A DNA stretch of 58,593 nt from an uncultured Clostridia bacterium (GTDB lineage: Bacteria > Bacillota > Clostridia > Christensenellales > UBA1750). The stretch covers positions 1-58,593 of the forward strand of contig CAJFMX010000015.1 in NCBI GenBank assembly GCA_904393115.1, read 5' to 3'. The position numbers and the translations under genes were made by a program. The notes below the pieces were generated by a model, which did not search any database, was not told the DNA's origin, and saw nothing but the letters and a program-made list of their open reading frames with translations. Below are positions 16,774 through 26,984 of this stretch, one piece after another (within the stretch, counting starts at the first letter, position 1; the number at the start of each line of letters is the position of its first letter).

Positions 16774-17301
16774 CTAGTCCAGCTCCAGGTACCAGAAGAC
16801 GGCTTTCTCCCGGCTGCCAAAGCCGGCGTAGAGCAGCTCGTCCACGCCGCCGATGCGCATGCCGTACTTGCGGTAAAACCGGCAGGCGAGCAGGTTGTCG
16901 TCCTGGGTTTCGAGCATCAGGCCGTGCAGGCGGCGCTCCTGCGCCCAGGCCTTTGCGCAGTCCATCAGGCGCGTGCCGACGCCCCGGCCGCGCCATTCTC
17001 GGTCCACGGCGAGCTCGTGGACAAAGGCATAGCGGTTCCAGTACGCCTCGAGCAGGATAAGCCCGGCGCAGGTCTCCCCCTCCAGCGCCGCAAATCCCGC
17101 GCACGCCTCCTCCTCGAGGAAGCGCGCGCACGCCACGTCGTCCGGATAGACCTTTTCCCGCGGCTCGGGAAAGAGCTCCTCCTGCGCGGACCAGCGGCCG
17201 TCCCGGTACTCCGGCAAAAGGCGCCCGATCACGGCAAAGGGCTGGCGCAGCACGCCCGTGCAGCGGGCGAGGTTCTGCTGCGTCAGGCGCTCAATGCGCA
17301 T
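16774..17301 (-). CDS. GNAT acetyltransferase resembling streptothricin acetyltransferase
   Basis: 175-residue acetyltransferase. The segment FVHELAVDREWRGRGVGTRL followed by GLMLETQDDN, ACRFYRKYG and the ending AVFWYLELD closely follows the pattern of Sat-type streptothricin acetyltransferases, remembered as a family resemblance and not searched. It could confer streptothricin resistance or have a housekeeping substrate. The start at 17301 is set by a GGGGAGGGG site; the gene overlaps the 3' end of the isochorismatase-like gene by 11 nt. Confidence 0.8.
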   Translation of the reverse strand: MRIERLTQQNLARCTGVLRQPFAVIGRLLPEYRDGRWSAQEELFPEPREKVYPDDVACARFLEEEACAGFAALEGETCAGLILLEAYWNRYAFVHELAVDREWRGRGVGTRLMDCAKAWAQERRLHGLMLETQDDNLLACRFYRKYGMRIGGVDELLYAGFGSREKAVFWYLELD

Positions 17302-17836
17302 CCGCGTCCCCTCCCCCGAGGACGTCGATCTGCACGCCGCGCAGCACGTCCATGGCCTTTGCGTGCAGCGCCGGGTCAAAGGAGCGGGTCAGCGCCTCGT
17401 TGACGGCGACGCGGCACTCGGGCAGGGCCGCCTTGCAGACCACGGCGTTGGAGAGCACGCACATGTTGGAGACCAGGCCGCACAGCTCGATCTCCTCCAC
17501 CGGGTGGTCCATCAGGTACAGCAGGAGCTCGCGGCTGCCGAGCGCGCCCTTGCAGAAGCAGACGTCCTCCTCCCGGCGCAGGTCCGCAACCCGGCCGTAG
17601 AGGGCCCAGCCCGGCGTGCCCTCGATGCAGTGGGGCGTGGGCAGGCGGCGCCCCTCCTGCGTGCGCAGGTAGTCCGCGTGGTGCGTATCCAGCGTGAACC
17701 AGACCGCCCAACCCTCCTGCCGCGCGCGCTCGATCCGGCGGCACAGGGGCGCCTCCAGCGCCTCGGCGCCGGGGAAGCCCAGCGCGCCGTCCACAAAGTC
17801 CTTTTGAAAGTCCACGACGAGAAGCACCTTGCGCAT
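17291..17836 (-). CDS. Isochorismatase-fold cysteine hydrolase (nicotinamidase-like)
   Basis: 181-residue cysteine hydrolase. The presumed catalytic triad is D9 (VVDFQKDF), K96 (CFCKGA) and C126 (GLVSNMCVLSN), with a metal-site region DTHHADY at about residues 50-56. This arrangement fits nicotinamidase (PncA) relatives, which convert nicotinamide to nicotinate for NAD salvage, but related amidases share the motif. It starts 28 nt after the recA stop with no terminator between, so it may be read through from recA. It overlaps the next GNAT gene. Confidence 0.82.
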   Translation of the reverse strand: MRKVLLVVDFQKDFVDGALGFPGAEALEAPLCRRIERARQEGWAVWFTLDTHHADYLRTQEGRRLPTPHCIEGTPGWALYGRVADLRREEDVCFCKGALGSRELLLYLMDHPVEEIELCGLVSNMCVLSNAVVCKAALPECRVAVNEALTRSFDPALHAKAMDVLRGVQIDVLGGGDADAH

Positions 17837-17864
17837 CTTCGCTTCCTCCTATCGGTCGGGGGTC

Positions 17865-18998
17865 TTAGGGCTCGTCGTCAAAGTCGTCGGGGTCCATCTC
17901 CATCTGCTCGACCTCCGGGCCCTCCTCCTTGACGACCTCGATCTCCGCGGGCTCGCCGTCGTCGGCCTTGGGCGCCAGGAGCTTTTCGCGGATCATGGCC
18001 TCCAGCTCGTCGCAGACGTCCTTGTGGTCGATCAGGTACTGCCGCGCGTTCTCGCGGCCCTGGCCGATGCGCACGTCGCCGTAGTTGAACCACGCGCCGG
18101 ACTTTTGGACGAAGTCGTTCTCCACCGCAAGGTCCAGGACCGAGCCCTCGTGCGAGATGCCCTTGCCGTAGAGGATGTCGAACTCGCAGGTCTTAAAGGG
18201 CGGCGCGACCTTGTTCTTGACGACCTTGATCTTGGTGCGGTTGCCGACGATCTCGTTGCCGGCCTTGAGCTGCTCGGAGCGGCGGATGTCCAGGCGGATG
18301 GTGGCGTAGAACTTGAGCGCCTTGCCGCCGGTGGTCGTCTCCGGATTGCCGAACATCACGCCCACCTTCTCGCGCAGCTGGTTGATGAACAGGCAGATGC
18401 AGTTCGTCTTGGAGATCAGGCCCGCGAGCTTGCGCAGGGCCTGGGACATCAGGCGCGCCTGCAGGCCCACGTGGCTGTCGCCCATGTCGCCGTCGATCTC
18501 GGCCTTGGGCACGAGCGCCGCGACCGAGTCGATGATGATGATGTCCACCGCGCCGGAGCGCACCAGCGCCTCGCAGATCTCCAGCGCCTGCTCGCCCGTG
18601 TCCGGCTGGGAGACGTAGAGGTCGTCGATGTTGACGCCCAGGGCCTTGGCGTAGACCGGGTCCAGCGCGTGCTCGGCGTCGATGAAGGCCGCCGTGCCGC
18701 CCAGCTTCTGCGCCTCGGCCACCATGTGCAGCGCGACCGTGGTCTTGCCCGAGGACTCCGGGCCGTAGATCTCGATGATGCGCCCGCGCGGCACGCCACC
18801 GACGCCCAGGGCGATGTCCAGCTCCAGGCACCCGGTGGGGATGGTCTGCACGTTCATGGCCGTGCGCTCCCCGAGCTTCATGATGGCGCCCTTGCCGTAC
18901 TGCTTCTCGATCGCGCTCAGCGTGTTTGCCAGCGCCTTCTTCTTCTCCTCTTCATCCGTGATCTGCACAATCTGCGGATTCTTCGTTGCCTTGGCCAT
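17865..18998 (-). CDS. recA: Recombinase RecA
   Basis: DNA strand-exchange ATPase and LexA co-protease, 377 residues. Walker [10 protein letters not shown] lies at about residues 79-87, Walker B at [12 protein letters not shown], loop L1/L2 residues follow in [16 protein letters not shown] and [16 protein letters not shown], and the acidic C-terminus is typical. The ATG at 18998 follows GGAGG by 10 nt and lies 5 nt after the cinA stop; the cinA-recA arrangement is widespread in Bacillota. No LexA-like operator is obvious immediately upstream because the gene is inside an operon. Confidence 0.98.
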   Translation of the reverse strand: MAKATKNPQIVQITDEEEKKKALANTLSAIEKQYGKGAIMKLGERTAMNVQTIPTGCLELDIALGVGGVPRGRIIEIYGPESSGKTTVALHMVAEAQKLGGTAAFIDAEHALDPVYAKALGVNIDDLYVSQPDTGEQALEICEALVRSGAVDIIIIDSVAALVPKAEIDGDMGDSHVGLQARLMSQALRKLAGLISKTNCICLFINQLREKVGVMFGNPETTTGGKALKFYATIRLDIRRSEQLKAGNEIVGNRTKIKVVKNKVAPPFKTCEFDILYGKGISHEGSVLDLAVENDFVQKSGAWFNYGDVRIGQGRENARQYLIDHKDVCDELEAMIREKLLAPKADDGEPAEIEVVKEEGPEVEQMEMDPDDFDDEP

Positions 18999-19003
18999 AG
19001 AGC

Positions 19004-19492
19004 TCAAACCTCCTTCAATTCCTCCTGGAGCATGCGCAGCGCGTGCTGCGCGGCCTGCGTGCGCACCTGCGTCCGGTCGCCCGGGAACACGCGCTTCTCC
19101 ACGCGCGGCGCGCGCCCGCAGCACTGCACGGCCATGTACACCAGCCCCACGGGCTTTTCCTGCGTGCCGCCGTCCGGCCCCGCGATGCCCGTGACGGCGA
19201 TTCCGCAATCGCTGCCCGTAGTATCGCAGATTCCATGCACCATTTCCAGTGCGCACTCCGCGCTGACCGCGCCAAAGTTCTGTAAAGTTTCTGTTAATAC
19301 ATGGAGCCGGCGCATCTTGGCGGCGTTGGAGTAGCAGACGCAGCCCTCCAACAGCGCGGCGCTGACGCCGGGGCAGTCGACCAGGGCGGAGGCGATCATG
19401 CCGCCCGTGCAGGACTCCGCCAGGGCGACGGTCTTTTTCTTATCCAACAGGAGCGCGACGACGCCGCGCGCGAGGGCAGAGAGCGCATCCAC
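19004..19492 (-). CDS. pncC: CinA C-terminal domain protein (nicotinamide-nucleotide amidohydrolase)
   Basis: 162-residue deamidase of nicotinamide mononucleotide in pyridine nucleotide recycling. The conserved blocks are [30 protein letters not shown] and [14 protein letters not shown]. Only the C-terminal PncC domain is encoded; the N-terminal competence/damage-inducible half of full-length CinA is absent and is not found upstream. It is in the usual place directly upstream of recA and 7 nt after pgsA. Confidence 0.92.
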   Translation of the reverse strand: MDALSALARGVVALLLDKKKTVALAESCTGGMIASALVDCPGVSAALLEGCVCYSNAAKMRRLHVLTETLQNFGAVSAECALEMVHGICDTTGSDCGIAVTGIAGPDGGTQEKPVGLVYMAVQCCGRAPRVEKRVFPGDRTQVRTQAAQHALRMLQEELKEV

Positions 19493-19499
19493 GCAAACC

Positions 19500-20051
19500 T
19501 CACTCCTTTTCCCTGAGAACCTGACGGTTCTTTACGATGTAGTCCACGCCCGACCAGATGGTGAAGACGACGGCCACGACCTCGGCGACCTTGTCCATGG
19601 GCAGGCCGATGAAGCGGAAGGGGAAGTTGTTGAGCAGGAGCAGCACGATGGCGATGATCTGCGTGGTGGTCTTGATCTTTCCCAGATAGCTCGCGGCGAT
19701 GACCACGTGGTTGTCCGCGGCGATGAGCCGCAGGCCGCTGATGATGAACTCGCGCGAGAGGATGATGATGCAGCTCACCGCGCTCATGCGGCCGTCCCCG
19801 ACCAGCAGGATGAAGGCCGAGGTCACCAGGAGCTTGTCCGCGATGGGGTCGATGAACTTGCCGAAGTTCGTGACCTCGTTGCGGCTGCGCGCAAGGTGCC
19901 CGTCGATCCAGTCCGTCATGGCCGCGACGACGAAGATCAGCGTGGGGAGGATGAGTCCGCCCGGTCCGTCAAAGAAGTAATAGCTCAGGATGAACAGCGG
20001 GATCAGGCAGATGCGCAGGATCGTCACCTTGCTGGCGATGGTGAGCTTCAT
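19500..20051 (-). CDS. pgsA: CDP-diacylglycerol--glycerol-3-phosphate phosphatidyltransferase
   Basis: Integral membrane enzyme making phosphatidylglycerol phosphate, 183 residues with several hydrophobic segments. The CDP-alcohol phosphotransferase signature DGX2ARX8GX3DX3D is seen in DGHLARSRNEVTNFGKFIDP with the following D. It overlaps the rimO stop by 4 nt (ATGA coupling). Its product pathway depends on the CdsA encoded at 53 kb. Confidence 0.95.
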   Translation of the reverse strand: MKLTIASKVTILRICLIPLFILSYYFFDGPGGLILPTLIFVVAAMTDWIDGHLARSRNEVTNFGKFIDPIADKLLVTSAFILLVGDGRMSAVSCIIILSREFIISGLRLIAADNHVVIAASYLGKIKTTTQIIAIVLLLLNNFPFRFIGLPMDKVAEVVAVVFTIWSGVDYIVKNRQVLREKE

Positions 20052-21358
20052 TCCAGCACCCCCGTTATGTCATAGTCCTGCGCGTCGGTGATGCGCACGC
20101 GGACGAAGCTGCCCTCTTGCAGCCCTTCGGCGAGCTTGATGTAGACCTTGCCGTCGGTCTCCGGCGCCTCCCACTGGGAGCGGCCGTAGTAGAGGCCGTT
20201 TTCCTCCCGGCCCTCGACGAGCACCTCGCAGACGCTGCCGATGCGGCTCTCGTTGAAGGCGCGGGAGATCTTCTGCTGCGCGCGCATGATCTTGCCCTCG
20301 CGCGCCTTGCGCACGCGCATGGGCACCTGGTCCTGCCGCGCGGCGGCGGGGGTTCCCTCCTCCTCGGAATAGGCGAAGACGCCCAGCCGGTCGAACGGGC
20401 ACGCCTGCACGAACTGGAGCAGCTCCTGGAACTCCTCCTCCGTCTCCCCGGGGAAGCCGGCGATGAGCGTGGTGCGCAGCGCAAAGCCGCCCAGGCCGCG
20501 GATCTTCCGGTAGAGGCCGCGGATGAGGGCGCCGTCGCCGCGGCGGTTCATCTCGCGCAGCACCTTGTCGTTGATGTGCTGCAGGGGGATGTCCAGGTAG
20601 GAACAGACCTTGGGCTCCTCCTTCATGACGGCAAGGAGCTCGTCGTCGATGAGCTCGGGGTAGCAGTAGAGCGCGCGCACCCAGTGCACGCCCTCCACCG
20701 CGGCGACGCGGCACAGGAGCTCGGCCAGCATGGGCTTGTGGTAGAGGTCCTTGCCGTAGTAGGTGGTGTCCTGCGCGACGAGCACGATCTCGCGCACGCC
20801 CTTTTCCGCAAGGGCGCGCACCTCGCGCTCGATGTTCTCCATCGTGCGGGAAACGTAGTTGCCGCGGATGTAGGGAATGGCGCAGAAGGCGCAGCGGTTG
20901 TTGCACCCGTCCGCGATCTTCACATAGGCGGTGTAGCCGGGGGTGGTCAGCACGCGGTCCACGTTTTCCAGGTAGCAGAAGCCCGCGTCCGCCTCCACGA
21001 TGTGCGCGCCCGCGGCGCAGGCGCGCACGACCTGCGCGATCTTGTCCGTTTCGCCGATGCCAAGGAAGGCGTCCACCTCCGGCAGCTCCGGCGGGAGCTC
21101 CTTGGCATAGCGCTTGGAGAGGCACCCCGTGACGATGAGCGCCTTGCAGTTTTTCTTTTTGTACTCCGCCATCTCCAGGATCGCGTCGATGGACTCCTGC
21201 TTGGCGGCCTCGATGAAGCCACAGGTATTGACGATGATGGCGTCCGCCTTTTCCGGGTCGGATTCCAGCTCGAATCCCTCGCGCGCCAGCACGCCCAGCA
21301 TCAGCTCTGCATCCACGCGGTTCTTCGCGCAGCCCAGGGAGACCATTCCAATTTTCAT
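20048..21358 (-). CDS. rimO: Ribosomal protein S12 methylthiotransferase RimO
   Basis: Radical-SAM enzyme that methylthiolates ribosomal protein S12, 436 residues. The N-terminal UPF0004 domain carries cysteines C10, C46 and C79; the radical-SAM motif CNNRCAFC gives C152, C156 and C159; a TRAM domain closes the protein. Motif details such as IGMVSLGCAKNRVD point to RimO rather than MiaB. The start at 21358 is 7 nt after the ftsK stop, with a GAGGAG sequence inside the ftsK 3' end. Confidence 0.95.
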   Translation of the reverse strand: MKIGMVSLGCAKNRVDAELMLGVLAREGFELESDPEKADAIIVNTCGFIEAAKQESIDAILEMAEYKKKNCKALIVTGCLSKRYAKELPPELPEVDAFLGIGETDKIAQVVRACAAGAHIVEADAGFCYLENVDRVLTTPGYTAYVKIADGCNNRCAFCAIPYIRGNYVSRTMENIEREVRALAEKGVREIVLVAQDTTYYGKDLYHKPMLAELLCRVAAVEGVHWVRALYCYPELIDDELLAVMKEEPKVCSYLDIPLQHINDKVLREMNRRGDGALIRGLYRKIRGLGGFALRTTLIAGFPGETEEEFQELLQFVQACPFDRLGVFAYSEEEGTPAAARQDQVPMRVRKAREGKIMRAQQKISRAFNESRIGSVCEVLVEGREENGLYYGRSQWEAPETDGKVYIKLAEGLQEGSFVRVRITDAQDYDITGVLE

Positions 21359-21365
21359 AGCCACT

Positions 21366-24194
21366 CTACTCCTCGTCGTCATGATAGGCCGGCGCGTTGG
21401 GTTCGACCCCGGCCAGTTGATAGAACTGCTCGCGCGTGATCCGCGTCTGCCGGGGCTTGGACCCCTCAAAGCCGGAGATGAACCCCCGCTTTTCCATCTG
21501 GTCCAGGATGCGGCCCGCGCGCGCGTAGCCCACGCGGTGCTTGCGCTGGATCATGGAGGCGGAGATCTGCCCCGCGTCCACGGCCAGCTCCACGCAGTCC
21601 ATGAGCAGGGGATCGGTGTCCTCTTCCTCTTTTTCCTCGTCCTTTTGCTTCTTGTCGGCGGCGTCCGCGCGGTCCAGCGCCTCGATGACGCTCTCGTCGT
21701 AGCGCGCGGCGGCCTTTTCCTTGACGAAGTCGACCAGGTCCATGACCTCGTCGTCGCTGATGAAGGCGCCCTGCACGCGGATGGCCTTGCTCGCGCCGCT
21801 GGGGTCAAAGAGCATGTCGCCGCGGCCCAGGAGCTTTTCCGCCCCGCCGATGCCCAGGATCGTCCGGCTGTCGACCTGGGAGGCCACGGCAAAGGCGATG
21901 CGCGAGGGCACGTTTGCCTTGATTAGGCCCGTGATGACGTCCACGGACGGGCGCTGCGTGGCGATGACCAGGTGGATGCCCGCCGCGCGCGCCAGCTGCG
22001 TCAGGCGGCAGATCTTCTGCTCCACGTCGCCCTGCGCCACCATCATCAGGTCCGCCAGCTCGTCGATGATGACCACGATCTGCGGCAGGGGCTCCAGGCC
22101 GTTCTTGACGGCGTACTTGTTGTATCCCTTCAGGTCGCGGACCACCGCGCCCTCGAACCGCTTGTAGCGGTCCGTCATCTCCTGCACGGCCCAGCCCAGC
22201 GCGCCGGCGGCCTTCTTCGGGTCGGAGACCACGGGGATGAGCAGGTGCGGGATGCCGTTGTAGACGCTCAGCTCCACGACCTTGGGGTCGATGAGGATGA
22301 GCCGGACCTCGTCGGGCGTGGCCTTATAGAGGATCGAGGCGATGATGGAGTTGATGCACACGGATTTGCCCGATCCCGTCGCGCCCGCGATGAGCAGGTG
22401 CGGCATGCGCGCAAGGTCCGCCACGACCGGCGTGCCCGCGATGTCCTTGCCCAGGGCCACGGCGATTTTAGAGGGATGCTCCTGAAACTCCTTGCTCTCC
22501 AGCACCTCGCGCAGGGTGACGGTTGCGATGGTCGCGTTTGCGATCTCGATGCCCACGGCGGACTTGCCCGGCACGGGCGCCTCGATGCGCACGCCGCCCA
22601 TGGCCGCCATGTTCAGCGCGATGTCGTCGGCAAGGCCCGTGATCTTGGAGACCTTGACGCCGCGCGCGGGCTGCAGCTCGTACCGCGTGATGGCCGGGCC
22701 GCGGGCCACGTTGATGACCCGGGCCTCGATGCCGAAGGAGAGCAGCGTCTCCTCCAGCAGCTCGATTTTCTGCTGCTGTTCCTCCTCCTGCTCGTGGTCG
22801 CGCACGGGGTCGGGGGCCTTTGCCGGGTTGAGCAGCGTCAGCGGCGGGAAGCGGTAGGGCGGCACGGCGTCCGGGTCGATGACGGGCGCGCTCTCCTCCG
22901 CGTACTGGTACTCGACCTCCTTGGCCGGGGAGATCTCCCGCGGCCGGCCCAGCACCAGGTTCGGCAGCTCGTGCGGGGGCTCGATGACGGCGTCGTCCTC
23001 CGGGTCGTCGTCAAAGTCGCTCACCGAGGGGTTGTGCACGATGGGGGTGAACTGCACGGCCTGCGCGCGGTCCGCCGCGCCCCTGGGCGGCTCCGGCATC
23101 AGGTCCGGCTCCGACGGGCCCTCTGCCGCGGGCTCTTCGGGCGCTATGGGCTCTATGGGCGCCTCCTCCTGCACGCGCACGGGCTGGATCACCGGCACGA
23201 TCTCCACCGGCACGATGTCCTCCTCGTCCGCCGCGCCCGCGGTCGGGTCGTTGTGGTCGATCTCGATGGCGGGCTCTTCCTCGTCCTGTTTCTGCCGGCG
23301 CGCAAAGAGCTCCACGCGGGGCAGGGTCTTGCGCGGGGCCTCGTAGATCTCGCCCTCCTCGATCTCCTCTTCCCCGCGCGCCAGCGGGGTCATGAGCGGT
23401 TCCTTGGCCGGGTGCCTGGCCGGGCCGGTGACGCGCTCGTTGCGCAGCTCCGGGCGCTCGACCTCCTCGCTTCCGACGGCGTCCAGGTCCATGCGGACCT
23501 GCTCGGCCCGGCGCATCTCCTGGCGCAGGGCGCGCTCCTGGCTGTGGGTGCGGGCGCTCTCGCGCACGCGGCGGCTGGTGCTGACGGCGGCCTCGCTGAC
23601 CTTCTGGGCGGTCGAGCGCATGGAGAGCTTGCCCAGCACGAACACGCAGCCGACGATGAGCGCGATGGTCAGAATCCAGCATCCGACGGCGCCCAGCAGC
23701 GCGCGCGCAGGGAAGGTCAGGATTCCCCCCAGCGCGCCGGAGCCGACGTGGTGGGCCTGTCCATAGGCGTAGGAGCCGACGATGTAGCCCCAATAGCCCA
23801 CGCTCTCCCGCGTCTCGAGCACGGTCTGCTGCACGCGGCCATCCACCACCAGGTGGTTGATGACAAAGAGCATGAGCACCGTCACGCTCGTCAGGGCGAG
23901 CTTTCCGGGGTGCAGGCGCATGCGCTTTGCGATGAGCACGATCCAGCCGATGCACAGCAGCAGCAGCGGCACGACGTAGGCCCCCAGGCCGAACAGGCCG
24001 AACATCACGCCGGCGATGCTCTCGCCCAGCAGCCCGGCGCCGCCCATGACCACCGCCACAAAGGAAAAGATCCCCAACACCATGAGCGCAAAGCCGATGA
24101 TTTCCTGCGTTGCGCCGGAGGCCTGCGCCTTCTTCTTCGCGCCCGCGCCGCCCTTGCGGCTGGTCGCGCGCGATGTCTTCTTCGCCGTCGCCAT
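21366..24194 (-). CDS. ftsK: DNA translocase FtsK/SpoIIIE
   Basis: Septal DNA pump for chromosome segregation, about 942 residues. Four N-terminal membrane segments (about 34-56, 63-92, 103-120 and 165-193) are followed by a long charged, Pro/Glu-rich linker. The motor then has the alpha domain, Walker [14 protein letters not shown], Walker [13 protein letters not shown], and a C-terminal winged-helix gamma domain ([19 protein letters not shown]). An in-frame GTG at 24206 is possible, but GGGAGAG fits the ATG at 24194 better. It is preceded by an 89-nt gap in which no convincing promoter was found. Confidence 0.95.
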   Translation of the reverse strand: MATAKKTSRATSRKGGAGAKKKAQASGATQEIIGFALMVLGIFSFVAVVMGGAGLLGESIAGVMFGLFGLGAYVVPLLLLCIGWIVLIAKRMRLHPGKLALTSVTVLMLFVINHLVVDGRVQQTVLETRESVGYWGYIVGSYAYGQAHHVGSGALGGILTFPARALLGAVGCWILTIALIVGCVFVLGKLSMRSTAQKVSEAAVSTSRRVRESARTHSQERALRQEMRRAEQVRMDLDAVGSEEVERPELRNERVTGPARHPAKEPLMTPLARGEEEIEEGEIYEAPRKTLPRVELFARRQKQDEEEPAIEIDHNDPTAGAADEEDIVPVEIVPVIQPVRVQEEAPIEPIAPEEPAAEGPSEPDLMPEPPRGAADRAQAVQFTPIVHNPSVSDFDDDPEDDAVIEPPHELPNLVLGRPREISPAKEVEYQYAEESAPVIDPDAVPPYRFPPLTLLNPAKAPDPVRDHEQEEEQQQKIELLEETLLSFGIEARVINVARGPAITRYELQPARGVKVSKITGLADDIALNMAAMGGVRIEAPVPGKSAVGIEIANATIATVTLREVLESKEFQEHPSKIAVALGKDIAGTPVVADLARMPHLLIAGATGSGKSVCINSIIASILYKATPDEVRLILIDPKVVELSVYNGIPHLLIPVVSDPKKAAGALGWAVQEMTDRYKRFEGAVVRDLKGYNKYAVKNGLEPLPQIVVIIDELADLMMVAQGDVEQKICRLTQLARAAGIHLVIATQRPSVDVITGLIKANVPSRIAFAVASQVDSRTILGIGGAEKLLGRGDMLFDPSGASKAIRVQGAFISDDEVMDLVDFVKEKAAARYDESVIEALDRADAADKKQKDEEKEEEDTDPLLMDCVELAVDAGQISASMIQRKHRVGYARAGRILDQMEKRGFISGFEGSKPRQTRITREQFYQLAGVEPNAPAYHDDEE

Positions 24195-24295
24195 TTGCTC
24201 TCCCACACTCCTTCCCGCGCGGTCTTCTTCTCAAGGCTAACAAAAGTAACTGATAATTTTTCGACGTTTGGGGGAAAAAACCCTCTTGCGCGGCC

Positions 24296-24844
24296 TCAGA
24301 CGCCGCCAAAGTCGATCAGGTCGTCCCCCTGCGTCTCCACGGGCATGAGCTTTGGCAGCTCCTCCAGGGAGGAGAGCGCAAAGTGCTGCAAGAACTTCTC
24401 CGTCGTCCCGTAGAGGATGGGGCGGCCGACCGTCTCCCTGCGGCCGCGCTCCTCGATCAGCCCCCAGTGGACGAGCGTGGCCATGGCGCGGTCGCACTGC
24501 ACGCCGCGGATCTGCTCGACCTCCATGCGCGTGATGGGCTGGCGGTAGGCCACCACCGCCAGCGTCTCCAGCGCGGCCTGGGTGAGCGTCTGCTTGCGCA
24601 CGGGCTGGAGCACCTTCTCCAGGATCTCGCGGTACTGCGGCCGGGTGCAGAGCTGCAGGCTCTCCTCGTAGCGCATCAGGCGGACGCCCCGCCCCTCGCC
24701 GTAGCGCAGGGCGAGGCCGCGCAGCACCGGCTCGAACTCCTCCGGCGCGATCTCCAGCGCCTGCAGGAGCGCGTCGATGCGCACCGGCTCCCCCGAGGCA
24801 AAGAGCACGGCCTCCGCGGCCGAAATCTGCTCCTCCAGCGTCAC
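24296..24844 (-). CDS. scpB: Segregation and condensation protein B
   Basis: 182-residue winged-helix subunit of the SMC-ScpAB condensin complex. Recognisable are AEAVLFASGEPVRIDALL near the N-terminus and TLAVVAYRQPITRMEVEQIRG followed by GRPILYGTTEKFLQHF. The start is a GTG at 24844 embedded in the scpA stop (GTGA, 4-nt overlap) with a strong GGGGGAGGGG site, which indicates coupled translation. Confidence 0.94.
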   Translation of the reverse strand: MTLEEQISAAEAVLFASGEPVRIDALLQALEIAPEEFEPVLRGLALRYGEGRGVRLMRYEESLQLCTRPQYREILEKVLQPVRKQTLTQAALETLAVVAYRQPITRMEVEQIRGVQCDRAMATLVHWGLIEERGRRETVGRPILYGTTEKFLQHFALSSLEELPKLMPVETQGDDLIDFGGV

Positions 24845-25563
24845 GTCCCCTCCCCCTTTCCTTCGGCGATCACGATGGGCGCGTAGATCTCCTCCTGCCG
24901 GAGGGTCACGCGGTTGGCCTTGAGCAGCTCCAGCAGCGCAAGGAACGTTGTGACGATCTCCGCGCGCGTGGCGTCCACGGGAAAGAGCTCGGAGAACTCC
25001 ACCTGGCCGTAGACGAGCACGCGGTGCAGCACGCGCAGCATGCACTCCCCGATGGTGAAGTCGTCCCGGGGAATCTGCCGCGGCGCGGGCGGCGCCGCCT
25101 CATTGCGCTCCGCGCGCAGGAGCACGCGCAGCAGCGCCTCCTGCAGGGCGCGCAGCGAGAGGCTGCCAAGCTCCACGCGCGCGTCCGTCACGATCTCCAT
25201 GGGCAGGCGCGCGACCATCTCCGCGGCCTCGGCCTCGTAGATGCGCAGCGCCTTGCTCGCCTCCTTGATCTGGCGGTACTCCTCCAGGCGGCGGAGCAGC
25301 TCCTCCTTGGGGTCCTCCTCCTCGTCCTTGGGGGGCTTGGGCAGCAGCGCGCGGGACTTGATCTCCATCAGGGTGGCCGCCATCTGCAAAAACTCGCTGG
25401 CCGCGTCCATGTCCAGCCCGCTCAGGTCCTGCACGGAGGCCAGGTACTGCTCCGTGATCTCGGAGACGAAGATGTCCTCGATGCGGACCTTCGCGCGGCC
25501 GATCAGGTGCAGGAGCAGGTCCAAGGGCCCTTCAAAGTCCTTGAGCTGCACGACATAGGCCAT
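24841..25563 (-). CDS. scpA: Segregation and condensation protein A
   Basis: 240-residue kleisin of the bacterial condensin. The N-terminus VQLKDFEGPLDLLLHLIG is the family signature, and the acidic middle (EEEDPKEELLRRLEEY) and C-terminal winged helix are as expected. It lies 15 nt after the M50 protease gene and is coupled to scpB; the M50-scpA-scpB order is common in Clostridia. Confidence 0.96.
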   Translation of the reverse strand: MAYVVQLKDFEGPLDLLLHLIGRAKVRIEDIFVSEITEQYLASVQDLSGLDMDAASEFLQMAATLMEIKSRALLPKPPKDEEEDPKEELLRRLEEYRQIKEASKALRIYEAEAAEMVARLPMEIVTDARVELGSLSLRALQEALLRVLLRAERNEAAPPAPRQIPRDDFTIGECMLRVLHRVLVYGQVEFSELFPVDATRAEIVTTFLALLELLKANRVTLRQEEIYAPIVIAEGKGEGT

Positions 25564-25578
25564 TTCCTCGCCCTCCCG

Positions 25579-26193
25579 TCAGAATATGCGCGCAAAGAGC
25601 TGCATGGCCGCAGCCTGCGCCGCGCCGAGGACCCGCCCCAGCACCCCAACGAGCGACAGCACCACCAGGATCACGATTCCGTAGCGCTGCAGCCAGGCCA
25701 CCGCGCGGTAGGAGCGCAGCGGGATCAGCACCCGCACGACGGAAAAGCCGTCCAGCGGGGGCACGGGCAGCAGGTTCAGGAAGCAGAGCGTCAGGTTGAC
25801 CGTCGCGCCGTAGTAGAAAAACCCGCTCCAGGACCCTGCGGGCAGGGCGTCCCACAGCGCGTAGCACGCCGCGGCCAGCAGGAAGTTGGACAGCGGCCCG
25901 GCCAGGGCCACCAGCGCCTCGCCCCACTTGCGCCCCTTGAGGTTTCCGGGCTGAATGTGCACGGGCCTTGCATAGCCCCATCCCAGCAGCACGAAGAGGA
26001 GCACGCCCACCCAGTCGATGTGCGCGGAGGGGTTGAGCGTCACGCGCTCCTCCAGGCGCGGCGTCGGGTCCCCGAGCCGCACCGCGGCAAAGGCATGGCT
26101 GAACTCGTGCAGGGTGAAGCCGAGCACCAGCGCCGGCAGCGTATAGATCAGGCCCAGGAGCCAGCTCCTCGGGTCCTGCAAAAGGCCCCACAT
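25579..26193 (-). CDS. M50-family site-2 protease homologue (YwhC-like)
   Basis: 204-residue multi-pass membrane metalloprotease. The zinc motif HEFSH is at residues 29-33 inside a hydrophobic segment and the second metal motif NLLPVPPLDG is near residue 140. It is short and lacks a PDZ domain, as in the YwhC/Rip3-like subgroup, in contrast with the RseP homologue at 51 kb. The substrate is unknown. It heads the scpA-scpB operon, with a clear promoter about 40 nt upstream. Confidence 0.88.
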   Translation of the reverse strand: MWGLLQDPRSWLLGLIYTLPALVLGFTLHEFSHAFAAVRLGDPTPRLEERVTLNPSAHIDWVGVLLFVLLGWGYARPVHIQPGNLKGRKWGEALVALAGPLSNFLLAAACYALWDALPAGSWSGFFYYGATVNLTLCFLNLLPVPPLDGFSVVRVLIPLRSYRAVAWLQRYGIVILVVLSLVGVLGRVLGAAQAAAMQLFARIF

Positions 26194-26234
26194 CTTTCCT
26201 TCCCCCTCTCCGGCGGCGATTTTTCAACCCTATA

Positions 26235-26263
26235 AGTATAGCAAAAAAAGGCCCGCATGGCAA
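26235..26263 (-). promoter_or_regulatory. Promoter of the M50-scpA-scpB operon
   Basis: Minus-strand TTGCCA (26263-26258), 17-nt spacer, TATACT (26240-26235). Confidence 0.8.
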
Positions 26264-26307
26264 ATCGTCCTCCCGCGGCTTTTCCGCGCGCGGGGCGCAA
26301 AAGGCCC

Positions 26308-26336
26308 TTGCGCATCCGCGCGCGGTTCGCTATAAT
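26308..26336 (+). promoter_or_regulatory. Promoter of the small lipoprotein gene
   Basis: TTGCGC (26308-26313), 17-nt spacer, perfect TATAAT (26331-26336). It is divergent from the M50 promoter. The leader to the ATG is about 145 nt with no recognised RNA element. Confidence 0.72.
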
Positions 26337-26489
26337 ACGTTTGTTGGGAATTGCGATGGAATGGCATTTTATGAACGGTTTTTGAACGCGTTTTTGCCCC
26401 CTTTCGCAAGAACATTTCCGCGCCGCGGACGGTTTTTCAAAAATTCGCGCCCGGCGCGGCAAAACCTGCCGCAAAGGAGATTCCCCCCC

Positions 26490-26936
26490 ATGAAAAAGCT
26501 GCTCGCCCTCCTTCTCGTTCTCCTCTCGCTCCTGGCGCTGACCGCCTGCACGGACGGCCCGCTGGTCGTCACCGCGACGCCGGCGCCCACGCCCACCCCC
26601 ACGCCTGCGCCCACGACCGAATCCACCTACCAGGAATACGTCTTCCTGCCCACGGACGAGGGCCTCGGCGCGCTGCTGCCCGAGTTCCCCTGCATGCTGG
26701 AGGTCCTCATGGAGACCGGCGACGAGTCGCTCTTTGCCGTCTTTGAGGAATACGACTCCAGCATCATCGACGACTACATCCAGGACCTCAAGGACGCGGG
26801 CTTCACCGTGATCGAGGAGGAGAGCGACATGTTCTTCTCCGCCTCCATGGAGGGCACGGACGGCCTGCTGCGCGTCAGCCTGATGTACGAGGCCGGCTAC
26901 GGCACCCTGCAGGTCTACGACGACCGCGAGGATTGA
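26490..26936 (+). CDS. Small secreted lipoprotein of unknown function
   Basis: 148-residue lipoprotein. The signal peptide ends in LTAC with the lipidated cysteine at C20, followed by a Thr-Pro repeat linker (ATPAPTPTPTPAP) and an acidic globular domain of about 100 residues. An AAAGGAGA site precedes the ATG. No family is recognised. It is transcribed alone on the plus strand between two minus-strand operons, with its own promoter and terminator. Confidence 0.85.
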   Translation: MKKLLALLLVLLSLLALTACTDGPLVVTATPAPTPTPTPAPTTESTYQEYVFLPTDEGLGALLPEFPCMLEVLMETGDESLFAVFEEYDSSIIDDYIQDLKDAGFTVIEEESDMFFSASMEGTDGLLRVSLMYEAGYGTLQVYDDRED

Positions 26937-26941
26937 CGGGC

Positions 26942-26984
26942 AAAGGCGGAGCGGGGGATCTCTTCCCCCCGCCCCGCCTTTTTT
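26942..26984. terminator. Bidirectional terminator after the small lipoprotein gene
   Basis: Stem AAAGGCGG..GCGGGGG against CCCCCGCCCCGCCTTT with a T-run to 26984. The 46-residue minus-strand frame ends exactly on its T-run. Confidence 0.85.

Noticed and set aside
21972..24413. Plus-strand open frame of 813 codons opposite ftsK
   Set aside because: Antisense of ftsK; His/Asp/Leu/Gly-biased shadow with no recognisable domain.
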